A model generated the notes under the pieces. That model was not told the origin of the DNA. It ran no database searches and worked only from the letters and a program-made list of their open reading frames with translations. From Anaspis maculata (taxonomy: Eukaryota; Arthropoda; Insecta; Coleoptera; Scraptiidae): 64,000 nt of DNA. Location of the stretch: positions 7,072,753-7,136,752 of the forward strand of contig OX421965.1 in NCBI GenBank assembly GCA_949128115.1, given 5' to 3'. Positions 9,878 to 21,505 of the stretch are shown here, piece after piece. Both the position numbers and the translations under genes were made by a program. Numbering within the stretch: the stretch's first letter is position 1; every line of letters begins with the position of its first letter.

Positions 9878-12147
9878 CATCCTGTATATTCGAACTGCAA
9901 TCGATGTAGTTCTTTATTCTGAATACAAATATATACCACAATGTTGGGTCACTTCCGAAGGCTATTTGCCAAAAAAATTCAAAAAATGATCCATGATACT
10001 GACCTAAACTGGGTTTATTCGTCATCTTGTTCAGCGTAACTGATGAAGCACAATATCAGAAAGTCAGCCGAATTGACCGATGGTTTTTTTTTTCAACCCC
10101 ACCCCCTATTTGGGGGTTGGAAAAACAATTTGTGGCAAAATTCATAATTCGACAAAATACAGTGCTCAACAATTGAAGTGGAACACCTGAAAATTTTGGT
10201 CAAATTAAAATGGTCGTATTTTCTGAAGCAGAATCCGAATTGCAATAAGTTTTTTTCCCTGGACAACTAATGTCTTAGACTACAGCATGACATAATGCTT
10301 TCTTGTTACAAGCTTTTCATATTATTTATACAGGGTGTAGTAGTGAGGTACTGCAAAAAATGTGAAGTTTGCACCCCTCCCGATCCGCGAAAACATTTTG
10401 TTGAATTTTTCCAACTTGTTCTGGAGAAACTTTGAACCCATACCTCGAAACGGTTTTTTGGGTTTTCGTTTATCTCTGTTAATTACAGGATGATCTCAAA
10501 AAAGTGATATTTTAGGCTTCCAATGGTAACTTCTTTCATTGTTATCCGATTTTAAACTTCTTTGGCTCATATTGAAGCTGAAACTTCAGGCAAGAACAGT
10601 GTGAGGTCAAAACTCATTGAAGACAACAATTCAATATAAGGGGATGTGTCAAAAGTGACCCGAATGCAAAACAGCTCCCGACTTTCCGTTTAATAACAGA
10701 TAAGAAAAAATTGAAACGTGTCTTCAAAGGATCCGCTAATTCGGACCATTTTGATCTGCTTTTCGCTTTAGTTGTCAAAGATAATGTCCGTGGTAGAACC
10801 GAAACTTGACTGCGTGTTTCCGCGAAAAAATCGCATCTCTTATTTACCTGTAGGCGACCGTAACCCAAGTTACAAGATTCAGAACTGGCAGGTATACGTG
10901 TTTTATTGTCGAAGAGAATTTTTGGAATTGTTGTGAAATTTGTAACTTGGGTTACGGCCGCCTTCAGGTAAATAAGAGATGCGATTTTTTCGCGGAAAAA
11001 CGCAGTCAAGTTTTGATTCTACCACGGAAATTTCTTGGACAACTAAAACGAGATGCAGATCGAAATGGTTCAAATTAGCGGATCCTCTGAGGACAAGTTT
11101 CAATTTGTTTTTGTCTTTCATCAAACAGATACTCGGAAGCTGTTTAACATTCGGGTCGCTTCTGATACGTCCCCTTATATCGAATTAATGTTTTCAATAA
11201 GTTTCGACCTCACAACGTTCTCGCCTGAAGTATCAGCTTTAATATGAGCTAAAGATGTTGAAAATCGGATAACAATGGAAGAAGTTATCATTGAGAGTCT
11301 AAAATTTCACTTTTTTGAGATCACCCTGTAATCAACACAGCTAGACAAAAACCCAAAAAACAGTTTCGAGGTATGGGCTCAATGTTTTTCCAGAACGAGT
11401 TGAAAAAATTGAAAAAAATTTTTTCGCGGATCGGGAGAGGTGTAAACTTTACATGTTTTGCAGTACCTCACTACTTCACGCTGTAGAAATAATATGGCAA
11501 GCTTGTAACAAAAAATTATTCCATCATGCTGTAGTCTAAGACATTAGCTGCCCAGGAAAAAAAGCTCATTGCAATTCGGTTTTTTCTTAAGAAAATACGA
11601 CCATTTTAATTTGACCAAAATTTTCAGGTGTTCCACTTCAATTGTTGAGCACTGTAGAACCATCTGCATGACTTTTAAACGTAATTTCGAATTTGATACT
11701 CACAAGTAGGGGTTGGGGGTAAGGGAGGGGGTTGATTTTTTCACATAAGAAAAAGGGAACTGTCATGAGCCATATATGTTATAAAGGACGTTGAAATGTT
11801 CTCACTTACGTGGGAACATATTTCTTTACCTTGAAATAACCCATCTTCAACTCCTTATAGAAAAAAAAACTGTCCATTTTTTTGGGTAACAGACGATGGA
11901 TTTTGGCTCGTGTCAAATTGGGCTACAAAATATTAAAAAATTAGGGAATTTGACCGAAACCCATTTTCCATAGGAATCGTGCGGGGTCCTTTGTTTTTTT
12001 TAGCCAAATAAACAGGAGTTTAGGTGAGTACCATGGAATTTTTGTAAATTTATAACAAATGGCCTTCGTAAATAGCTCAACAATGTGGTAAAATTACCAC
12101 ATTCAGAATAAAAAATTACACCGATTGCAATTCAAGCACACAGGGTG
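9878..12147. mobile_element. Large foldback element F3 (about 2.3 kb)
   Basis: The left end begins CATCCTGTATATTCG and the right end finishes CACACAGGGTG. The left arm (9878-10157: TGCAATCGATGTAG, TTTATTCTGAATAC, CCATGATACTGACCTAAAC, TTTTCAACCCCACCCCCT) is answered in reverse complement at 11657-12147. The right flank is about 200 bp longer, so indels are present. Its centre is the better-conserved inverted repeat at 10160-11654. No transposase is encoded. Confidence 0.7.
10160..11654. mobile_element. Inner foldback with TA duplication, Tc1/mariner-MITE-like
   Basis: It begins CAGTGCTCAACAATTGAAG and ends CTTCAATTGTTGAGCACTG, an exact 19 bp inverted match. It is flanked by TA on both sides (10158-10159 and 11655-11656). 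Arms of about 700 bp pair across a loop of roughly 64 bases (10876-10939). CAGT ends with TA duplication are typical of Tc1/mariner-derived non-autonomous elements. It may have inserted into the centre of F3, or the TA may be part of one larger palindrome. Confidence 0.7.
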
Positions 12148-13013
12148 CGGCAGCAAAAAAGAAGAAGTTTTTTCCAACGCCCTGTGTATTATAGGTTGTA
12201 AAAATTATAGTTTCCGATTCGTAATCTACGGAAAATATTGTTCAGAAAAAGTTTTTCCTTTTCAAATTATCTCAAAGGAGAAGCCTCCAGTGTGGGTGGC
12301 AATTCTCGCCCCCCCATGCCTCCCCGTAGTTACGGGCCTGGATGACCCTGTACTAGGGACATCTGCCCTGTGGACGTTCGATTGGAGGCAATTATTGTTC
12401 CGAAAATATTAGGAAAAGCAGACAACAAAGGCACAAGCAGGCTCAATGATGGCAAATACCGACAGTTTTTCAGAGGGCGTTAGTGTGGCTAGAGTAATTC
12501 CAAAATGACATTAAAATGTCATCGGTGTCAAAGTCGTGAAATTGATTCCACCAATGTACCGGTCACATGCCTGTCATTGTTGAAGAGGTTAGAAATAAAA
12601 ATTCCATTGATCATATTTTACTTGAAATTTTTTCTGGAAACGTTTTATTCGGTTCACGATGACATCATTACAATAGCACGTAGCCACTTCAGCGCCACCT
12701 AGTTAAAAAAAAGAAGGTATTTGCCCCCACTGAAACATGTGATCGAAACTGACTTGGAAGACCGGCACGCCTGCATTTAGCCCAGTAGTTGGCCTTCACA
12801 ACAGGAGAGGGCGCCCAAAGTTTAATCCACCACTTCTGCCATCGTTACCGTATATAAAACAAATCACCTTTCCAACCAAAACGTTTTCTGCTCTTTGGAA
12901 ATCAAGAGCCTTAATATGATTGATTAATATGATTGAACTGAATGATTGTAGTTATTTTTACAACTATGTATTGTACATGATATAACCCACACTGTGTACT
13001 TGTACTGAAATAG
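12148..13013. other. Intergenic stretch, nothing recognised
   Basis: Contains CCCTGTACTAGGG near 12348 and short frames. No domain or repeat partner is seen. Confidence 0.4.
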
Positions 13014-13330
13014 AGTATTATACTTTTGAAAAAAAAAAATTCTATGGAATCAGAAACTATATTGAAAAATAATTGACCCGTATTTTTTTATTCAGCCCAA
13101 AATCGTATCGTTTGGCCGCAATAAATAAACAAAATTCCTATATTCTGCCTATTTCTGACGTCATATACACAGGCAGAATAGGCGGTGACTCGCTGTGACG
13201 TCAGAACTAGTTGATGTTATTTATTTATTGCGCCCAAACGAAACGGTTTTTCACTGAATAAAAAAACACGGGTCAATTATTTTCCAATGTAGTTTCCATT
13301 TCAATAAAAAAAATTTTTTAGGATAATACT
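13014..13330. mobile_element. Foldback MITE-like element F4
   Basis: AGTATTAT at the left edge answers ATAATACT at the right. Inside, AAAATAATTGACCCGT pairs with ACGGGTCAATTATTTT, and CAATAAATAAAC with the TATTTATTTATTG region. A smaller palindrome around ATTCTGCCTATTTCTGACG occupies the centre. It has no coding content. Confidence 0.7.
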
Positions 13331-14493
13331 CCAATGATTTCTTTGTGCTACGATGACATAAAAATTACGCATATGACAACAGAGTTAACCCACTCGAGGT
13401 ACTCGTACACTGATAGCTATTATTATCATCATCAACAACAACCTAATGCTGATAAGAGGATTGATAAGAATGGTGTGTGTGGTAGATCACTGAAAACAAA
13501 GCCACTTATCACGACTTTGGAATATCAATCATTTGTGAACTCGATAGATATACTTACAAGCTAATCATAGGTACGTCGGTATATAATGTATAATGCATTG
13601 ATAGCAAGTAGGTACCTACGGCTGGATTCAAAGCGGAAATGAGAACTCAGGAAGTCGTTCCGTTATTTTCGTCTACTGGCTGGCACTTCTATTGTTATTT
13701 ATAAAAAGGAATCTTTTCAATCAAAGGCCTCCTCTGTTTGAAGTTAGTACACAGTGTTCCCAAGCCCTAAGTACAAAAATAACCGTCGGTGGGTTAAAAT
13801 TAGAATTGCACAACCGAGAATTATTTGAGGGGAGAAGGAAAGTAAAAGGGAGCATCATCGTCTATCGAATAAAGAAGTCCTCTTTTGCGCAAATCCCTTG
13901 ATTCTTATCAACCATGAAAAGTCTAATCTTGACGTGTATGTTGATCTATTATTATTATTATTATTATTGTTCTGTATAATGCAATAATATGCAATCTTGT
14001 GGTGGTATGTGTGTGTGTGTGTGTGTGTACAAGAGCGATAATATTGTGATAAGCCGAGCGCACTTTTCTGCTTGTGGTATCGAGCTTCTTTGCTTTGCTC
14101 TTACCAGATTACGGCCGGTGGCCTTGACTTTACTGCCCGTTTTATGGTCGGCTTTTATGTCGTGTCGTCAGGTAATGGCACAAAGCTGCCTGACAAATTG
14201 TCTCTCACTGCCAAGCATCTGCTTTTTCACCACGCGCCCACCGAGTCGAAAAGGGTACGTATTGACTGGATTTATCAAAGAAGTAATGTGAAATCAATCA
14301 GGATGGGGAAATCTCCACAGACGGGACAGGGGTGTTGTCATCTTAGTTCAAGCTCGACGCAATTTGGTTTTGACTATTTTAATGCTCATGCCCAAGCTAT
14401 CTATGCCAAGGGCCGGACCACGGCGGCTAGACTGCTGCTTTGTGACGTCACGTTGCCTGGCAACGTCGTTACGTTACCTAGCAGCAGCGACTA
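13331..14493. other. Stretch with microsatellites and an unrecognised frame
   Basis: ATT repeats lie at 13948-13968 and TG repeats at 14008-14028. A 140-codon open frame lies at 14072-14494 on the plus strand. It lacks an ATG at its given start and resembles no family I know, so I do not call it a gene. Confidence 0.35.
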
Positions 14494-14544
14494 GTGCTGG
14501 CAACCGAATCGGTTTTGAAAACCGGCTCCGAAAACCGCGGTTTT

Positions 14545-14943
14545 GATGATAGGTCAAAATTATTCAAAAAATCAACAATTATCCCAAAAATGTGGGAGTT
14601 ATAAAAAAAAGTCAAATATATTGAAAAAATGGAACAAGGATCCCAACAATGTTGAATCAATTGAAACAAATGTCAAACTAATTCCAAGAACTGTCTAGAT
14701 AGTTCCCCAAAGATGTCAATTAGCTCAAAAAATGTCAAAATAGGTAGAAAAGTCAAAATAACTCAAAAACCATTAAAATATTATTCCAAAAATGTCATAT
14801 CAACTTTAAAATTTATTATACTCGGATTTGACGTTTTAAATGATCAAAAAATGTCGAAAGTATATCAAAATGATTAAAAAAATATCAAAATGTTCAAAAA
14901 AAATGTCGAAATGTTTCCAAAAAATGTCTATCTCCCCATTATG
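14545..14943. repeat. Degenerate array a, left part (CCAAAAATGTCAAAAT words)
   Basis: Words close to TCAAAAAATGTCAAAAT recur every 15-25 bases. The array continues at 15372-15510 after the Tigger-like insertion. Confidence 0.65.
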
Positions 14944-14945
14944 TA

Positions 14946-15369
14946 CATTGTAATCAGGATTTTCCTTGATTCGGTAGTCCGGATTCAAAGAATTACAAAA
15001 AAATTGCGCGTCGCACTTGCTTCAGTCGTGTTTTATTGGCTTTCTTGGAATCATACAACCGATTTCTTTTGCTGGGGGTTATCGGCAACGTAATTTTAGT
15101 TACACCGAGCAAAGTAGTGAGACAGACGTGTAGGTACATCATGGCTCCACATAGAGGAACTCATGAAACTCTTGAGTCACAAAAAAAGTCAACCATTATT
15201 GATGAGTTGAAGAAAGGAATCACTGGAAAAGCGTTAGCTTTCAAGTACGGTGTAGGAACTTCAACTATACTTCAAAAACCTCCAAAAATAATATGATTCG
15301 GTAATCCGGATTATTTGATAATTCGGATCGTCCTGGTTTTAATTGATCCGGATTATCGCGACACCACTG
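14946..15369 (+). mobile_element. Tigger/pogo-like non-autonomous element
   Basis: It is inserted in array a, with TA at 14944-14945 and again at 15370-15371. The right terminus read inward is CAGTGGTGTCGCGATAATCC. The left CATTGTAATCAGGATTTTCC matches it at about 12 of 20 positions. Subterminal GATTCGGTAATCCGG words occur at both ends. It carries a short transposase fragment, listed separately. Length is about 424 bp, far below a full Tigger element. Confidence 0.55.
15141..15296 (+). pseudogene. Tigger/pogo transposase fragment, CENP-B-type HTH
   Basis: The frame starts MAPHRGTHETLESQKKS and continues with IIDELKKGITGKALAFKYGV and then GTSTI. This matches the N-terminal CENP-B/Psq helix-turn-helix of Tigger and jerky-like proteins: a basic start, an I-x-x-L-E/K-K-G helix, then A-x-KYGV-x-x-STI. 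That domain binds the element ends. Only about 52 codons remain; the frame stops at 15294-15296, and the second HTH and the DDE catalytic domain are missing. It is flanked by the Tigger-like termini at 14946 and 15369, so it is most likely an internally deleted element. A domesticated gene is unlikely given the abrupt end. Confidence 0.6.
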
Positions 15370-15371
15370 TA

Positions 15372-15510
15372 ACTCCAAAAATATCAGAATGATTCCAAAC
15401 ATGTCAAAAAATCCAAAAACGTCTGATTTATTTATATGTCAAGGATTTTGATGTCATAATGAATAAACAATGTTGAAATGATTTCGAAAAATGTCCAAAG
15501 AAAAAACCTA
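15372..15510. repeat. Degenerate array a, right part
   Basis: Resumes the CCAAAAATGTCA vocabulary directly after the TA that closes the Tigger-like insertion. Confidence 0.55.
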
Positions 15511-15514
15511 CAAA

Positions 15515-16575
15515 ATGTCTTCAGTCGAAGTTTTCGTGTTGGATCTTCCGTGTCCAAAGTCAAACTTTTTGGTGTTCTAATTCGAGATTTCTTGATTTAG
15601 GTTGAATTTTCGAAACTTGAAGAGTCAAAGTTGAGTCCAAGAGTCGGACTGAAAGCCAATCTTTCTTGTTTAAGGTCGAAATTTCCATGTTCAAAGTCGA
15701 AATTTCGCGTTTGAAGTCAAAATCTGTATCGATATTAAGGTCAAGTTTTCCGAGTCAAAATTTCGAGATCAAAGTCGGAGGTTTTTGCGCCTGAAGTCGG
15801 AATTTCAAATGGAGATTGATTTTTTGTTCAATTAAAATTTTCATGTTTGAAGTCGAGGTTTTTCGTTTTGAGAATCAAATTTTCACAATAAAAGACGAAG
15901 TTGCTTGTCTTTTCTTCAAGGCCAAATTTCAAATTGAAAGTTGGAGTTTTTCGTATCAGAAGTCCAGATTTCGTGTTCGAAGTCAAAGTTTTCGGATTAA
16001 AGTCGAAGTTTTCGTGTTCAAAATCAGAATTTTGAGATAGAAGTCGCGGTTTTTTGCATTTGGATGCAAAATTTCGAGATAAAAGTTTTTGTGTGTTTGG
16101 GGTAGATGTTTTCATGTTTGGAGTCTTGAGTTTTTCATGTTTAAAGTCACATTTTCGCAATTAAAGTCGAAGTTGTTTGTCGTTTTCCAAGTCGAAATTT
16201 TAAATCAAAAGCCAAAGTTCTTTTGGATTCGAAGTCTAAATATCGAGATCAAGGTCAAGTTTTCCGTAGTCGTAAGATTTTCGAGATAAATGTCGAAGGT
16301 TTTTGCGTCTGAAGTCGAAATTTGGGAATAAAAAACCGAAGTTTCTTGTTCGGAGTAGAATTTCCCCGTTTGAAGGCGAAGTTCTTTGTGATTAAAAATC
16401 AAATTTTTGCATTGAAAGTCGAAGTTGTTTATCGTTTTCCAAGTCAAAGTTTCAAGTTGGAAGTCGAAGTTTTTCGGGTTTAAAATTTTTCGTGTTTCAA
16501 GTTGAAATTTGTTATGTTTGAAGTCGAAGTTTTCAGATTGAATTAGGAGCTTTTTGACATTACAAATTTGACACT
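15515..16575 (+). repeat. Degenerate array b (GAAGTCGAAGTTTTCGTGTT words)
   Basis: Units of roughly 18-36 bases built from AAGTCGAAGTTTTCG, GTGTTTGAAGTCGAA and TTTCGAGATAAAAGTC recur over about 1 kb with low identity. The whole vocabulary returns in reverse complement at 26205-27850. Confidence 0.8.
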
Positions 16576-17372
16576 TCGACATTTGCAAAGACAATGACAT
16601 GTGCAAGGCCTTCGCGATCTTGCAGCTCTACAATTTCCATTTGATTCCGCCAAAAATTGAATCCTAGGCGGCGGCTTTTCAAACATCAATTTGTTTATTA
16701 TGCACATTCCTTACGTCAAAGTTGACGACGTGAATCTGTAAATCCATGTAATCACACATTGAAGCTTGACCACGCTAACAAAAATTATCGCAGATTAAGC
16801 AAAGCAGATTAATTTCACGTTGCCAATACAAATCTGTATAATTAGCTACTGAGCCGGAATTGGGTATAACAAAAAATCTTCTTTAATCCGTGGTTAAGTA
16901 TGGGATTACGTTCAGTGGAACCGGGCATCAAATCAACAGTTCATATCATCACTGCAAGGGTAATAATTAGTGTGCGATCAAACAGAATAAATCTCTGCCC
17001 GGCGTCAAGTTTCTGTAATTACCGATGAGTAGCGTTATGTTATAATGGCCGTAATGTAATCTTAAGTCCACATTAACGTCGCATAATGAGGAAAACGAGT
17101 GGTTTCATTGCTCTGGCACGCATCTTAATCAGCTGCCTAGGGCAGGTGTGTGGCGCCCGCCGGTAGGACACCTATATACGATGCACCGAGCACAGTTATC
17201 CCTCCTCGTTTCCTCACTCTTCAAGTACCTGTTGGGTCTTAATTAACGTCTTGTCTCTCCCGTTTTCGAGATATGCATCCAAGCATCAACGCCACTCAAG
17301 ACGTCGCAGGTAGGTACGAGGCTCGAGCATTTTAAAACTTGTTAACCCTCCATCAGCTGCCATCTTACTACC
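16576..17372. other. Intergenic stretch, nothing recognised
   Basis: No domain, RNA gene or repeat partner is recognised. Confidence 0.4.
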
Positions 17373-17583
17373 GTTGCCAACTTCACACGTAACTTTGACA
17401 TCTATTTAATCTTCAGGCACGTGCCATTTATATGAAAAACGTGAGTCTCAGATTGGAGCATTGTTTACGAAAATTGTACCTGCGAAACGGCAAATTTCCT
17501 AGTCTCAGACTTACGTTTTTCATATGAATGACATATGCCTGAATATTAAATAGATGTCGAAGTTACGTGTGAAGTTAGCAGCA
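17373..17583. mobile_element. Hairpin MITE F5
   Basis: GCCAACTTCACACGTAACTT on the left pairs with AAGTTACGTGTGAAGTTAGC on the right. The arms continue through ATCTATTTAATCTTCAGGCA and ATATGAAAAACGTGAGTCTC. The loop is about 40 bases near 17478. Arms are about 85 bp with few mismatches. Confidence 0.8.
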
Positions 17584-17626
17584 CGCGGTTCAATCGAGTG
17601 TCTGAGATTACGTCCGTACTGGCGCA

Positions 17627-17825
17627 CTGGGCCGCTATTCTTGAATCGTGTGAGAAAAGTCCCTGGGAGTAAAATACATTCAGTAAAATACATTCCGCAG
17701 TACACTGATGTAGCGAATGTTGCCTAAAATCGTGGTTTTTAGGCAACTTTCGCTGCAGAAGTGTAGTACGAATTATATAAAACTCCCAGGGACTTTTCTC
17801 ACACGATTTAAGAATAGCAGCCCAG
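17627..17825. mobile_element. Hairpin MITE F6, adjacent to F5
   Basis: CTGGGCCGCTATTCTTGAAT on the left is answered by ATTTAAGAATAGCAGCCCAG on the right. The following GTGTGAGAAAAGTCCCTGGG and its complement are identical. About two differences occur over 44 bp, so this is a young element. Confidence 0.8.
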
Positions 17826-18599
17826 GTCTAATCTCAAAATGCGCTGTTGCCGTGATTGATGTAATGCCGACAGGCGATAGCTGAATGACATTTGACATAA
17901 TCAAGCAACACAGCTTTGAATCAGCTGATTGACAGAATGGTACCAGCGCTGGTGACAGTCTGGCGACCTCTAGATATTTTTTATGCATACGATATGGAAA
18001 CGACGTAATAAGCAGCACTTGCAGCACACGAGTTCCTGTATTATACAAAACTGATGTTGAAACGAAGATCGGTATGGACGAGCAAATAATTATTATTAAA
18101 TTATAGTCCGTGTGTATGTGTATAATACGCACTATATGTTATTACGAATAACAGTTTGTGTCCTCATTACATACAGCACACCTACTCCACCATTACCGGT
18201 CGTTCAATGCATACAGCAAGCTTTGAACCTCGTAAAAAGCGCATGAAGAAAATTGACCCCGTACTAGATGATATAATGGGTGGATAAATGGCTGCTAGTG
18301 TATAGGCAGGTAGTGCTGCGAAGGGCTGCGTAAAACTCAACGTAAATATATAAATGCCGGGTGTTTACAAAGGGTAATGTCTGTGATCGCGTCGTTTAGA
18401 AAACCGTGCATTACCGAGCTGTGTGATTTCAATGACAAAATGACAGGGCAAGCCGTACGTTATTTTGCAAATGTCAAACATGACATTTGCATCTTATCGC
18501 AGACAACTAGTACTGACATTTGTATGCATTTTTGATTTTCTCTTTATAATAAACCAACGGAGCTCTAGTTACCTACTGAAATTCGCGCTCGACGACCCT
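17826..18599. other. Intergenic stretch, nothing recognised
   Basis: A 119-residue minus frame (17773-18132) overlaps the hairpin arm and has no recognisable content. Nothing else is supported. Confidence 0.4.
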
Positions 18600-19010
18600 T
18601 AATATTCGCGCTCATTCACCCTTAAGAAAAGTTAGGGTTGCTAAGGATTCGTTTGAGATTTGTAGGGTTTTCTAAATATTTATACGGATATTCCAGGGAT
18701 TTCGAGAATTTAGGCAGTTCTGAAATTGAAAATATGTACACATTTGATTTCTATTGTTTTCAAGATTTCTAAGGGCTGGGATTGGAGATTAGTATGGCGT
18801 TTCTACGGCTTTCAAGATTTCTACAGGGTTTTAAAGATTTCTGGGAACTTCTAGGTAGTCATTTCTGAAGGATTTCATGAAAATTTGGAAGATTCTTGGA
18901 AATTTCTACAAGAGTAGTAGGAATTTCTAATAATTTTTCACGATTTCTGAAAACTTCTAGGGAGTTCTAAAGAACACAGGATTCTTGGAAATTTCGATGG
19001 AATAGGACTA
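18600..19010. repeat. Degenerate array c, first part (GATTTCTAGG words)
   Basis: Words GATTTCTACAGG, TTTCTGGGAACTTCTAGG and GATTTCTGAAAACTTC recur at about 15-25 base spacing. Confidence 0.65.
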
Positions 19011-20049
19011 TGTATCTTACGTGTTATCCGGGCCCATGCGCGTAGAATTAGGCGCTTGATATGAAATTTCCAGACAAATAGCGTCTGTTAACACGTAACA
19101 TGATCAGAAAAACTATCAATAATTGTTTGTGTAAGTGAAATTTTCAACTATTGATGCTCACTGTTTGTGAGTTTTGAGACTGATGTTATTTCAATCTTTT
19201 AAACATTAAAAACAATCATTTTGAAGATGGAATAGGAAGGCAAGCATTCGGTTCTTACAAGAAAGAATGGAAATAAACACTGCGTCATGACAAGTGTAGA
19301 AGCGAGAGTCGATACGACGAAGAAAAAGTTTTTATTTTATTCCGTTTCCGCGAACACGTGCCCTGGAAGTTTTGATCAGGGTCCTCTCCGAGTCTCCTCT
19401 AACTGAAACCCTCTGGGGCCAAAGGTAGACGAGCCGCGAGAGCTACTCCCATACGGTACGTTTCAGGCAATTCTTGCTACATGAATGTACTGCGGATTGC
19501 ATAAGACTATCCGGCCCAGAAGCTAGGCAGGAGAATGGCGGAAGCCGTATTCGGGGTTGCCAAGTGAACAAGAAATATAACTTTCAATTACTTCGATATA
19601 TTAATTTCCAAATTTTGAACTTTCATTCCGTATGGTGTCAGATTTCCTAACTAGAAGAGCGCAAGGAAACATCTTGCAAAACAAATTGATTTTTATAGTG
19701 ACTATTTGAGGTGACAGTATATGTAATATAACGTATTATTGGTAACGGCGGCCATGCCAAATCTGACAACATCGCGATTAACAGACTGTGGATCATTTAC
19801 GAAGTAAGCAAGGAACTTCCAATAATATCATTATTTTGTAAAAAAGAACTATACAAAATAGAAATTTGGCTTGCGACTGGTTCTTCTTCACATTTTTAGT
19901 AACTTTTTTGTATCTATCTGGAGACTTAGTCATGAAATAGCCTGGTATTCCATAGAAAAGTCGATATTTGTCTGGATGTTTCAAATTTGGCACTAAATAG
20001 CGACAGTTGCGTCCATGTTGCATCTGCGCCGTCGGGTCAGGAGAACGAA
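19011..20049. other. Non-array sequence splitting array c
   Basis: About 1 kb without the GATTTCT vocabulary lies between two array blocks, so it may be an old insertion. No ends, TIRs or domain are recognised. A 76-residue minus frame at 19793-20023 has no known match. Confidence 0.35.
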
Positions 20050-21232
20050 CTATTTCTACGGCTAACGGCTATTTCTTCAAGTTTTTCAGGGATTTACTTA
20101 CTTACTTACTTCTGTCTGAGAATTTCAAAGAGTTTCTAGGATTTTCAAAAGATTTGTACGGTAATTCCGAGGGATTTTCAAAGATTTACACGAGAATTGG
20201 AAAGACTTACATAGATTTCCACGGAATTCCTAAAGATTCATATGGAATTTCAGAAAATTTCCAATGATTCCTGAGAGTTTATATGAATTTCTTAGAAATT
20301 TCCACGGGATTTCCAGAGATTTGCAAGAATTTTTACTAGATTTTGTAGGGATTTCCAAAGATTTTTGGGGACTCGCAAAAATTTCTGAGGATTTCTCATT
20401 ATTTCAACGGAATTTCTAGGAATTAATGAAGACTTGTATGAGATTTCTAGGGATTACTTGAGATTCCTACGAGATTTTTGAAGTAGTTTTAGATTCTACG
20501 TGATTTCTAAAAATATTTACAAGAATTCTGGGGATTCTTGTGAGAATTTCGTGAGATTTTTGAAGAATTCTGCGGGATCGCTATAAGAGTTTCTGAAATT
20601 CGTTTTGAGATTTCTAGGGATTTCTGAATATTTTTACGAAATTTCGAAGGATTTCTGAATATTTCTACGAAATTTCGAAGGATTTCTGAATATTTCTACG
20701 GATTTTGTAGAAAGTTCCAAAAATTTCGAAGGTTGATTCGGATTTCTGAAGATTTTCACGAGATTGCTGGGAATTCATAAGACTCCCGGAAGACTTCTAG
20801 AAGATCTCTGTAGATTTCTGGAAATTTTTACAGGATTATTTCGACGAGACTTCTGGCGGCTTTCCAAGGATTTCATTTCTAGAAGTTTTTGAGAGTCACT
20901 ACGGGATTTCTAGGGATTTCTACGACAATTCTAGGATTTTTCAAGGACTCTCAAGTTTACCAGTAATTTCCAATGATTTTTTGATATTTCTATGGTTTCT
21001 AGAGATTTCTAGAAGGCTCAAGATTTCTAAGGACTTTCTAGGAATTTAAAGATATTTGTATGAGATTTCTACGGATTTCTGAAGATTTTCACGAGATTTT
21101 TAAAGACTTCCTGAGGATTTTTTGAAAATGTCTACGGGGTTTCTAATATATCAACGAGATTTCTGAAGGTTTCTGTATTTCTAGGAATTTCTCAAGATTT
21201 CCACGAAATTGCTAAGAATTTTCAAAGATTCA
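20050..21232. repeat. Degenerate array c, main part
   Basis: Dense GGATTTCTGAAGATTTC and ACGAGATTTCTAGGGATTTC words run at roughly 12-25 base spacing. A local higher-order block of three near-identical 31 bp units (GGATTTCTGAATATTT...) lies at about 20615-20705, pointing to recent slippage or unequal exchange. Confidence 0.8.
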
Positions 21233-21360
21233 TATTCATATTCATTTATTTTACCATCAAAAATACTTTACATAGTGAGGTCAAAAAAAAATTGTCAACA
21301 TTTTAAAATATCACAGAATTAGAAATACATGTAGGTACATTCACAAGATATCTAGGATAC
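21233..21360 (-). mobile_element. Probable 5'-truncated LINE 3' end
   Basis: On the minus strand it ends ATGGTAAAATAAATGAATAT followed by GAATAT-type tandem units. This resembles the 3' tail of insect jockey/CR1-like LINEs. It interrupts array c, which continues on both sides. A target duplication is not clear. Confidence 0.5.
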
Positions 21361-21505
21361 CTATCTAGAGATTTCTGAGGATTATGAGGCAGTTTTGAAA
21401 GTTTCTACAGGATTTTTGAACATTTGTATGGGATTTCTGAATATTTCTCTACAAGATTTCCAGGGACCTTTAGAGATTTTCACGAGATTTCTCATTGTGA
21501 TTTAA
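21361..21505. repeat. Degenerate array c, last part
   Basis: GATTTCTGAGG and GGGATTTCTGAATATTTC words resume after the LINE-like insertion and stop near 21505. Confidence 0.55.

Noticed and set aside
9831..10025. 64-residue minus frame (SLGQYHGSFFEFFWQIAFG)
   Set aside because: Lies across the left end of foldback F3; the paired arm does not keep the frame open, so it is not coding.
14072..14494. 140-residue plus-strand frame
   Set aside because: No ATG at its start, no recognised domain, and its end overlaps the edge of the 13.8 kb block.
15515..16575. Repeat array considered as a CRISPR-like array
   Set aside because: Units are degenerate and not separated by unique equal-length spacers, no cas genes occur, and the context is animal DNA.
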